This document shows, piece after piece, positions 11,227 to 20,558 of a DNA stretch of 64,000 nt. The notes beneath the pieces are model-generated. The model was not told the DNA's origin. It saw only the letters and a list, made by a program, of their open reading frames with translations, and did not search any database. The stretch comes from Triglochin maritima (Eukaryota > Streptophyta > Magnoliopsida > Alismatales > Juncaginaceae), in contig OY821775.1 of the NCBI GenBank assembly GCA_963682175.1, forward strand, positions 14,914,501-14,978,500, in the 5' to 3' direction. The number at the start of each line of letters is the position of its first letter. The stretch's first letter is position 1. The position numbers and the translations under genes are program-made.

Positions 11227-12328
11227 TGATAAGAATTTTATTTATACCGCAAGTGCACGGCGTCGATGAAGACGCGGCAAGTACGGGTCGAACACAAGGA
11301 GGGAGAGATATTTATATTTTTGTGATTTTCGATTAAGGAAAGTTAGAGAGAGAAATAAGGTTGGTTTGAGATTTTTGGATTTTCAATTTTCTAAAGCAAG
11401 AACAACAAAAAAAAACTAAGAAGAAAGCAAATATGGATGAGAGTCCAGCGGGTGGGGGTTTAGATATCGGGTTTTGTTTAGAGAAATCTGAAATTTATAA
11501 TAAATCACATTAGTTATAAAGCATTACATGATAAATGACTCAACATAAACTCAAGTAATCAAAATATACTAACACGAAATTAAAATAATAACATAATTCT
11601 TCTTCTCATCACCCTAAATCCATCACCCCCACCCTTTGGAGAGAGTTAGAAACTCATGGATGGAGGGAAGGAGAAGGGGTCCTAGAGAAACTACGAAAGA
11701 AAACTAAAAACACGAAATAAACGAACAGAATTTTATTGCTAAAGGATGGAATAAAAAAAGTTCCCTTTACAACATAATTTCGGGGCTATTTATAGCCGAT
11801 ACAAGGGACCCAAGTATGAATAAGGAAAGGACACGTGCTATGACACGACTGGACGAAATCCAGGGGCACGGATCGCACACCATGCAGTGTTTCCGCCGCA
11901 CATTTATCGTCAGATGCGGCGGAATCGCCGCATGGATGGTTCAGATGATGTTGTGCTTTTGCGGGTGTGTTTTTGGTATGTTCTAGATGGCCTCCACGCG
12001 TCTGAATTAATTATTGCATATCTTTGGAGATCCGAATTTAATTTATTCTTGAATACTTCTCCAAAATAACTTTTTAGTCCTTCTAATTTGCGACCAGGTC
12101 CCTGGCTTTTTATGCAATCAATTGGATTTCAACTTGAGCTTGAATCTCTAGCTAATTGGTCTTTGTGATCTATTTGAGTCCATTGCACGCGTTTTAGCTC
12201 GAATATTGGTAAATTGCATTGTAACTCCTGAATTCTGCACAATTGCTCAAAACAATACATTAGTATCATTTATTTATATAAAAATAATCTAAATGAAAGA
12301 CGTATGATGCAATGTATGCAATGCATCA
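11227..12328 (-). repeat. 5' LTR of gag-protease gypsy element
   Basis: Direct copy of 5002-6097 that begins TGATAAGAATTTTATTTATACC and ends CAATGCATCA. A TATA-like CTATAAATAGCC lies on the minus strand near 11783-11796. Confidence 0.9.
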
Positions 12329-13212
12329 ACCAGCTTGAAATCCCCCCTCTCCCTCGCGCCGAGTTCTCGCGATTTTAAGGTTAGGCTTTCGAATTTTTTT
12401 CGTTTTCCACCGTTTTTTTGCTTTTTTATTTATTAGGATGATATACATTGTTGTTTTAGGTATGATTGTAGTGTTTTGTTGGTTTAGGAACCCGTTTTGG
12501 TTCGATTTCGATTTTGGGTTTTTAGGCCAAACTATTAATTTTCTTGTTTCTTAGTTGATTATTGATTTCATTTTTGTTGATTGTAGGTCTACGGTAGTAA
12601 TCTTAAAAATAGTTGAATTTAAGTTTGATTATTGTGATTGAAATTAGATTTTTCGTTGTTATTTTGGTTTGAATGTATGTTAGTTTTAATGAACGTAAAC
12701 TTAAAAATGATTTATTTGGGTTTGAATATATGTGGGCTTGAATGTTTGTGGGAATTTAAGTTTGATTATTGTAATCTTAAAAATAGAGTAATCATATACA
12801 TGTGGGATTTAATGCAAAAAATGTGTTGAAGTTGAGGAACATGTGTGTTAAATATGTCATGATTTGCATGTTGTTTGAATGTATGTCATTTGAATTTGTG
12901 AAAAATATTGTTATTTAGATGTTTGGAAGTTGAGAATGTTATTTGTAGTATCGTTAGTTCCTTTTACAGTGCAAGTTTAAATTTTACGAATTTGAAAATA
13001 TATGGGAGATTCTGTCAAATTTTAAAAAAATCTAACATTAATCGTAACGTTGTTTATTGTAGTTGATTTTGCTACTACACTCATTGCTTGACGTTTGCTA
13101 CTACATTCGATTGATGTAATTTTTTAAAAAATTTAGTACTTTCAATTTTTAATTAATTAGTACTAGAAGAACAACCATCTCACTTGAACACATTTTCAAA
13201 TTTACCTAATAT
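12329..13212 (+). other. MULE 5' untranslated/leader region
   Basis: After the gypsy target duplication the MULE resumes with CTTGAAATCCCCCCTCTCC and one more CGAGTTCTCG motif of the subterminal type. T-rich, intron-like sequence follows. No ORF of significance was seen before 13213. Confidence 0.5.
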
Positions 13213-15448
13213 ATGTTAGGAATGGATAAAGATGATGAAGGATCTTTGTTGGTCATGTATAATGGGAAATTAGAATGTAACGGAGATGTGGCAGAGTATA
13301 CAGGATGTGACCGCAAATTGGAAGTTGTTCCGTTGAATATAAAATATGGGGATTTAATGGATGTCATAAGATCTGAATGTTGTTATCCACACAGTATGTT
13401 TGATGTCGAGTTGACGGCGAAATTGCTATTAAACAATGATTGGACATACGCTCCATTAACCAATGATATGTTGGTTTATGGAATGATGCGTTTGTTTAAA
13501 CGGATGTCTGTGGTTGGAGTATATGTGGAAGTTCAACCTAAAGTGCCCGACCCAACGCTGACAACCAACACTCATTCGCCGGAGTATGGTACAGTAAGAT
13601 CGACTGGTTGGGACTGCGGAATAGATTTGAATATAAATCTAAATCCTACAACCAAAGTTCCGGCATACCAGGAAATTCCATTTTTCCAATCGCAGAACTA
13701 CCAGCAAACATGCAATGAATGACCAGAAAATGCATGTGACATTCCTTCCAGCAGTGCAAATCCTTATCCTGGTCTGTCGTAATTTGAACTCATGCATTAC
13801 AGTCATGATGAGTTTGCTGGTAGGGCTGGACCGTCTACCTCATATCCCTCTCTTGGGCTTGGTTTGTCAGTGGTTGACCCAATTCATTTTAGTCGACCAG
13901 AATACATGCAAGAGATGCATAGTGTTGAAGATGATGACACTGAGGAATAAGGGGATTACAGTACACCATTCGCTGTAGAAGATGAACCTGAAGGTGTTTC
14001 TGCTAATGAAGTCGTTCCGGAGACATCTTATGTAATATATGCGATGGGCCAATCCATAAACTGTGAAAACGACGAAGTTGTTGATGATGCAGTTGCTAAC
14101 AACGACATGGTTACAACTCTTAATGAACTTCCCAATATCTTCGATGACGACAACTGGATAGAGAATTCTGTAATTGAACACTCATTCTTCGATATTGCGA
14201 ACAATTTGGAACGGAGTGATTGGCGTACGGAAGATGATCGTTCTTTTTGGGATAAACAAATTTTCCCAATGAAAGATGATTTGGTTCACGCTCTGCAGTT
14301 GTGGCACATCAAAAAGTTTGTTCAGTATTCAGTTGTGGTTTCTTCAACGAAACGGTATATTGTTCATTGTCTTCGTCATGATGAGGATAAATGCAAATGG
14401 CATCTACATGCGTCTGTCCCAAAAGGCTGCAGATATTTCAAGTGAAAACGTACGCCGCCGAGCACACTTGTTCTAATCCGATGTTGCTAAACGACAACAA
14501 ACAATGCAGTGCTAATTTTGTTTGCGACTTGCTAATGTCATATGTTAGAACTAAGTTCACAATTACTCCTGCTAAAATAATGGAAAGGGTGAAGACCAAA
14601 TACTCACTTGAAATCGGTTATGCTAAATCATGGCATGTCAGGCAAAAAGCGTTGAACCGAATTTATGGTGTCAAAAAAGACAGTTTTAGGGATCTACGAA
14701 GGTTCTTCACAGTTCTCTGTCAGAACAATGAAGGATCTATTGTCAAAATAGACACCGTATAGGTAAATCCAGACGAGGAGATGTTTAAGCGTGTGTTTTG
14801 GGCGTTAAGGCCATCAATTAGTGGGTTTCAATATTGCAGACTCGTTGTCAGTGTGGATGGAACCTACCTCTATAGCAAATATAGAGGTTTATTGCTAATT
14901 GTTGTGGGCAAGGAATTTTTCCTTTGGCATTTGTTGTTGTAGAAAGCGAGAAGACAGAGTCGTGGACGTGGTTCCTTCAATTGCTGGCAAGTAGAGTGAC
15001 CAGGCGACCCGATTTGTGTATTATCACCGACAGATTTTCGGGAATAACTGCTTGTGTGCGAGCCACATTTCCACATTCAGAGGGGCATGTACATCGATTC
15101 TGTCTTCGACACATGAAAGCAAATCTTACTAAACATCGAAATTGCAAGGAAGGATTGGACAAATCAAGTTTTACGAAGCAGGTAAAACTCATTCCTTCAT
15201 TAAATTTGAAGAGCTAATGAAGGCTATTGCAGAGGAACATAAACCGGTATATGAATGGATTCAGCATCAAGGTCCTTTGGAAAGATGGACTTATTGTCAC
15301 GACGGGGGTCGATGTTTCCGATGTATGACAATAAACATGTCAGAGAGCTTCAACAATGTCTTACGAGGGGCATGTGGTATGCCAATTACGACCATAATTT
15401 TTGATGACCTTTCTCCGTTTGAACAAATTCTTTGTTAAAAGAAGGGAA

Positions 15449-16969
15449 TGTGGGATCGTGAGGGTCTCTAATTCTAATCACTTTTATTCCTAATTACCTA
15501 CTTGTTTAACAATCAAAGATGTGCAGCGGAATTTAAAACAAAACAAGCAAGTAAAGGAATGGAAAATGCAAACCACAATGGAGATGGGAGATTTTACAGA
15601 GGTTCGGCACCCGACCCGGGTCCTAGTCCTCTCTTGCAAGCCCCGCTCGGATCACCGAGCTCCGCTCACGACTTCACTAACCACTCCTCGTTCTAGGCCG
15701 AGAGAAAACGCCTTTACAATACAAGCACCGCGAACACCCTCGCTTGCTTGACCTTCTTCCTTTCACAATCCAAGAGGGAACACTTCGGGCTTTCACCGAA
15801 ATCCTTGCTTCTTGAAAAACGAATGAGTGGGACAACACTCTCTAAATATTGAGCACACTTTGAGTATGGTTTGGATATGATCAAATGTGTGGAATTTAGG
15901 CTTAGAGTGTAGGATTGGGGAAATTGGAGCTTGGGAGCTTCTCTCTAGTATATGTGGCAAATGGAAGTGTGAGATATGTCTAATTGTGTCAAGGAAACTC
16001 CTATTTATAAGCTCCTAAGGTAATATAGCCGTTGGGGTTAAGTTGGGTAAGAGTTGTGTAAGATACACAAAACAGAAAACTGTAGGACCCAAAACTGAGT
16101 AAGTTCGGTCGACCGGATCGGGCTGAACGGTCGACCGTTTGGCTATTTTGAACTTAGTTCGGTCGAGCGGTAAAAGAACGGTCGACCGCCAAAGGCTATA
16201 ATCTAGGTACACTTAAGTTATCGGTCGAACACCGAGATAGGTTCGGTCAACCGAAAACTAACAGACTCTTTTGGGTTGATAAACAAGACTGAATTCGGTC
16301 GACCGAAACAAGTTCCACGGTCGACCGAAAACCAACAGGAAGTTTTGGTTTGTCGAGTCTTCTTAAGTTTGGTCGACTGAACAAGGTCCTCGGTCGACCG
16401 ATACACTAAATGTATATGGGGTATATGGAGATAATACGAATACGACTGTTGGGTATATACGACAAAACAAACGGTCGGAAATATGTTGTTACTCGGTCAA
16501 CCGAAAAGGTCTGGACGGTTGACCGAACATGGGCAGTAAAACACTAACAGGATATATGATCACTCGGTCGACCGAACGGTCTGTTTCGGTCGACCGAATG
16601 TGGGCAGACTGTTCAAGTTAAGGTTTAGAGTTTTCCGGTCTAAGTTTGGGTGATCTATTGAAGTCCAAATTATATGAATTTTTGTGTGACTTCTATAGGG
16701 AACCTAGTGTGTGGTTGAGTAGTTTTTAGCTCAAGTATGCTCAATTACACAAAGTTCCTAAGACTCAAAGAAAATGCAAATTACATGTCTTCAATAGAGC
16801 TTGATTACATGTCTTGACTTGTATCAGTTCTTTATTGAGTCTTGATCACCTGTAGAGGTTAGCACAAAGCAATATATATTCAATGCAACATGTGTGCTAC
16901 TCTACATGATTACAATTAAGATTAGGTTGATTAAAACATCAAAACATAGATTAAGACCAAAAGCCAACA
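15449..16969 (-). mobile_element. Solo LTR, probably copia (SIRE-like), inside the transposase gene
   Basis: The transposase frame stops at KFFVKRRE (about 15445) and resumes at KYVVESWNE (about 16967). The intervening 1.5 kb starts, on the minus strand, TGTTGGCTTTTGGTCTTAAT and ends CCCACA. It has a minus-strand TATA-like TTATAAATAGG near 15998-16010 and no coding capacity. The start resembles plant SIRE-type copia LTRs (family knowledge). Flanking 5-mers gggaa and aatac do not match, so the edges may be off or a few bases were lost. Its middle (16100-16600) is packed with CGGTCGACCG-type decamers. Confidence 0.6.
16106..16596. repeat. Paired CGGTCGACCG decamer array in the solo LTR
   Basis: Decamer or close-variant starts occur as pairs: 16106/16128, 16160/16179, 16222/16244, 16296/16318, 16370/16391, 16494/16516 and 16565/16587. 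Spacing is 19-22 bp within each pair. Sequences between pairs are unrelated to each other, so this is not a simple tandem repeat. Confidence 0.8.
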
Positions 16970-17568
16970 AATACGTCGTTGAGTCATGGAATGAAACATA
17001 TGTACCGGCAGTCCACACTGTGGTAACGACAAACAGCAATCTGGCCAGAACTCATACAGTAACTCAATACCACCAGTTGATGTATCAGGTTGAAGCCAAT
17101 GACCAGAAAAATACCTTGTGAAATTTGAAAAAGGAGTTATTACTTGCACTTGTGGATACATAATTGCAATGTATGTCCCCTGTTCACACATACTAGCAGT
17201 TTGCAGTGGCAGACATGCAAATGTTAGCACTTCACATTTGGTCTCCCCATATTATGAGGTTCAAATGTACAGACAGGCGTACAAACTGATATTTATCTCA
17301 ATTCCTGATGTGAGGTATTGGCCAGATTGTGGCAACATCACAATGAACCCTCCGCAAACCAAAAGACCTCCTGGTCGGCCAAAATCAACGTGAATCCGAA
17401 ACGAGATGGACGAGCACTCTGGAAGAAGGGTACGGTGTGGGAGATGCGGCGGTTTGGGGCATAATAGAAAACGATGCATGGAACCTATATAGTAAAATTG
17501 TTTAAAAATGTCTATGTTACTTTATGTAGGATTTCAGATAAATGTATGACTTGAATGGTTGATTAAAT

Positions 17569-17657
17569 GTAAGAGTTGAATTGATATGGTGTAAGACTTG
17601 GTGGTGTAAGAGTTGAATTGATGTGGTGTAAGACTTGGTGGTGTAAGAGTTGAATGT
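17569..17657. repeat. Short tandem repeat after the transposase gene
   Basis: About two and a half copies of a roughly 37-bp unit containing GTAAGAGTTGAATTGAT and GGTGTAAGACTTGGTG. Confidence 0.8.
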
Positions 17658-17831
17658 TTTTGAAGATTTGATTGTGATGTAAGACTTCAATGAATGTCAA
17701 AAAAATTGTAAAATATTTTGGATGATTTTTATGACTCCAATTTTTCCTAACTGTAATTAATATTACGTTGATTCTTAAGATTTGATTTGCAACACTTCAA
17801 TGTTTTATAATATTTAACGTGTTATGTACAG

Positions 17832-19695
17832 ATGGAGTTTGGTGGTTCCAGTACCGGTTCAGTTAGAGGCAGCTACGCTTCACAGGGTCCAGTTGACAGA
17901 TCAGTGTTGGTTTTGCAGGTCAACCACAAGTCTGACCTGTTCAAAGATTTTGTAAGCATTTTACTAATTTCAAGTGAAATATTTGCACGTATGTATTAAT
18001 AATCTGACATTTATCTTAATTTATGCAGAAGGAGGTTGATGGCATAAAATGCGTTGAGCATGAATCTAAGCTCAACGAATGGCAGGTCACTGATGAGAGG
18101 ATGTTGTTTCTGCTAGATATGGAAGGGTTTGACACAGTCACTCGGTTGGGCCGAGTCCAGTTGGATCATACCTTGCTGGGGGCGATGGTCGAGCGTTGGA
18201 GATCGGAGACTCATTCATTTCACCTACGACATGGTGAGATCACTTGCATCTTGCGTGACATCTCTCTGATTACCGGCTTGCGTGTAGATGGTTTGCCGGT
18301 GTGTGAGTCTCAGGAGTACGTTTGGTCAGATGTCTGCATGGATTTATTGGGTCAGGTCCCCGATGACTTGGGTCGTAAGGGCTCCGTAACTCTGAGTTGG
18401 TTGCAAGTTCAGTTTCAGCAGTTGTCTTTTGATGCTGACAAGGAAACGGTGACACGACACACTAGAGCATTTATTATGTTCCAGCTGGGATGCAGTATTT
18501 TGGCAGATAAGAGCGACACGATGGTTCACTTGAAGTATCTGTCTTTGCTCAGAGATTTGGTCGTCGCATCAGAGTACAGTTGGGGTAGTGCGACTCTGGC
18601 CCACTTATATCACATGTTAGGCGAAAATACACTGATTCCAACCAAACATCTGTGTGGTTTTCTTACGTTCCTGCAGTTGTGGTGCTGGGAACATTTACAC
18701 ATTGGGAGACCTTTGAAGAGCAGACCATTACTATACCCGGAGGACGACATGGCACCATTAGGTGCCCGTTGGAGACGACCAAGATCATTCAAGGGTAGTG
18801 TGAAGACGATGACACTTGATTTTTATCGGATGAGCTGGACGTGTAGGAATTCGATCAAGTGATCTGGGACCCTTACGCACATTTGGATCTTAGTAAGTTA
18901 CCACCACTATGTACGGAAGGTTCAGAGATCTGGTCGAGCCATACTTGGCTTATAAATTTTGGTGAGGTAGTTATGCATTGTCCAGACCGAGTGATGAGAC
19001 AGTTCGGTCTACAGCAGCACATTCGAGAGCCGATGGAGAGACATATAGTGAAATCGGCTCAGGGGAGGGCAGACGTTAATTGGTTGGTGGAAAATCACTG
19101 ATTCATTCAGCATTGGTCGCACATAAGAGATTATCTACAGTTTGAGCGACCACTTCTACGTGTCACTCCTGAAGAGAGAACACATCTGTATATGGAATGG
19201 TACTGGAGCATCACCATACGTTGGATTGTTCATCACACCTCGACTCTGACTCAAACCATAGACAGACCTCGAGCGGGTAGAGAGCGGAAGATGGTAAGAT
19301 CTAAGCATTTATTTTTTTAAATTCCACGTTTTAAAAGTGTGTTTAGTGTTTGATGAAGTGTTTAATTATCTTTAGGTGCACGGAGTTTATGAGTTACATG
19401 AAGAACTCCATCAAATTCACGAGGCAATCAGAGATCACAAGACAGACTCTTCGATGGTTGGAAACTTGAAGGAAAAAATGAAGGCTTCACTCATGTGTTT
19501 TGGTGTTTAAGAACTCACATTACATTTGAGTCAGGTTGACGTTGTTGAAAAGAAGATTCACACACACAAGAAGACGGTGGCGATCTAACTCAGGATACAG
19601 AGAATGCAGCACGATGAGGGGGACGCAGCAGGGGGAGAGGGCGTGCTCAGGCACGTCCTAAAAATAAGAAGAGATTGAGAGGTCACTTAGGATAG
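17832..19695 (+). pseudogene. Plant mobile domain (PMD, MAIN-like) protein gene carried by the MULE
   Basis: Exon 1 (17832-17951, 40 codons) ends at GT in TTTTGTAAGC. The acceptor TTATGCAG puts exon 2 at 18029 in phase 0. Exon 2 encodes a PMD: RLGRVQLDHTLLGAMVERW, FHLRHGEITCILRDISLITGL, CGFLTFLQLWCWEHL. These match the Trp/His-rich core shared by MAIN/MAIL proteins and many plant transposable elements. Near 18835-18862 the frame breaks. The next PMD segment (VIWDPYAHL, 18860 on) is in another frame and meets a TGA at 19099-19101. Further homology reaches IDRPRAGRERKM, then an intron-like gap, then a basic C-terminus ending at 19695. It lies 340 bp after the transposase on the same strand, inside the MULE TIRs. 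Its role in transposition is unknown. Confidence 0.8.
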
Positions 19696-20029
19696 ATATT
19701 TAGTTATATTAAACTTATTTGGTTGTTATTACACTAGTTTTGGTTTTATTTATGTTAAAATGTTAAACTCGTTATTGTGGATGTTATTTTCATTTTATCG
19801 TAGTTGTTTGTGTTTTGTGGTTGAATTGTGTTTCTTGTTTCAAAATCTTCAATGATTGTGTTTGCTACAATTTTTGGTACTTCGATATTTTGGTGTGTTG
19901 AAATTTAGGAAGTAGGAAATGGTGATATTTATTGTATTATTCTACTTGGAAATGGTTGTGTTTGTTGAATTTTTTGTAATTGAAATGATTGTCTTTGTTG
20001 TCAAAAGGTTTTTAAACAGGAAATAAAAT
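19696..20029. other. MULE 3' spacer
   Basis: AT-rich sequence between the PMD gene and the right subterminal array; nothing recognised. Confidence 0.5.
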
Positions 20030-20127
20030 TGTCGAGTTCTAAAATTAAATGAATTTGCACTCTTCAATAGAACTCGACATCACCAGTGCCGAGTTATCTT
20101 GATGTGAACTCGGCATCACCAGTGCCG

Positions 20128-20408
20128 AGTTCAATTTGAAATCTTGTTCTCCTGGCATATCACTTCGAGAGAAATATGGTGTTCCCGCAATAAAAACCAA
20201 ACTGAACTCGGCACTGGGGATGTCGAGTTCTCTCAATCAGAACTCGACATCACCAGTGCCGAGTTATTTGAAATAGAACTCGTTACTTATGATGCCGAGT
20301 TTTCTTTTGTGACACGTGGCGGCAGTGGGTCCAGTGTGAATTATTTTTTCTGAGAATGTTTATTTTGACAATTTTTAAAAATATATATATTATTTTGAAT
20401 TTTTTTCC
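20128..20408 (-). repeat. MULE right terminal inverted repeat with subterminal hairpins
   Basis: Reverse-complement partner of 4342-4680. It contains CTCCTGGCATATCACTTCGAGAGAAATATG, the GTGACACGTGGCGGCAGTGGG block and the AT-rich terminus ending at 20408. GAACTCGGCATCACCAGTGC-type repeats begin upstream at about 20035 and run to 20305. Confidence 0.8.
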
Positions 20409-20558
20409 TAATTAGTATCGTCCAAGAAAATATTCCCATTAAAAATTGATTGATTAAATATATCCAAAAGAAACGAGACTTTGTTGTTGTTGACTCATGG
20501 ACATCCACATATTTCTAGATATTATTGCTCAGAGGAGTAGTAGTGAGGTGACCAGGAG
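20409..20558 (+). promoter_or_regulatory. Short upstream region of the ARM gene
   Basis: Only about 150 bp lie between the MULE end (20408) and the ATG at 20559. An AT-rich GATTAAATATATCC near 20451 could serve as a TATA element. The normal distal promoter, if any, is now about 16 kb away beyond the MULE. Confidence 0.4.

Larger units (their letters stand above)
5002..12328 (-). mobile_element. Athila/Tat-like Ty3/gypsy element with gag-protease only (TR-GAG type)
   Basis: Two long LTRs (5002-6097 and 11227-12328) run TGAT...ATCA and are flanked by identical 5-bp duplications accag at 4997-5001 and 12329-12333. Next to the right LTR is an 18-nt tRNA-Asp-type primer site (11203-11220); next to the left is a purine tract, so the element reads right to left. 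The interior encodes gag and aspartic protease only; no RT, RNase H or integrase was seen in 6098-7218 or elsewhere. It therefore depends on another element for reverse transcription and integration. About two dozen LTR differences were noticed by eye, so it is older than the chromovirus at 30182. Confidence 0.88.
13213..17492 (+). pseudogene. MuDRA-like MULE transposase, frameshifted and split by an LTR
   Basis: Homology runs over several frames. An N-terminal MuDR/PB1-like region (13213-13722: VPLNIKYGDLMDVI, LLLNNDWTYAPL) is followed by an acidic stretch and a MuDR DNA-binding region (14224-14760: FVQYSVVVSSTKRY, CKWHLHAS). The DDE-type core (14764-15440) has VVSVDGTYLYSKYRG with the first Asp, CIITDRFSGI with the second, and CLRHMKANL. 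A SWIM zinc finger (17140-17210, CTCGY with PCSHILAVC) and a CCHC knuckle (CGRCGGLGHNRKRC, 17433-17474) close the protein. Several frameshifts and stops (for example near 13720, 13950, 14445, 14761 and 15180) plus the LTR at 15449-16969 make it inactive. Intact, it would bind the TIRs and cut and paste the element. Confidence 0.88.
4342..20408 (+). mobile_element. Large Mutator-like element (MULE) with transposase and plant mobile domain genes
   Basis: The ends are inverted copies of each other: GGAATTTTTTTCAAAATAAT at the left, and GGAAAAAAATTCAAAATAAT as the reverse complement of the right. Similarity continues inward through AAATTG-CAAAATAAAC and the CCACTGCC-CCACGTG block. Flanking 9-mers are taattaaca (4333-4341) and taattagta (20409-20417), 7 of 9 identical, fitting the 9-bp target duplications of MULEs. 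Inside are a MuDRA-like transposase and a PMD gene, both plus strand and both broken. Without the nested 7.3-kb gypsy element and the 1.5-kb solo LTR the MULE would be about 7.2 kb. It is now non-autonomous. Confidence 0.85.
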
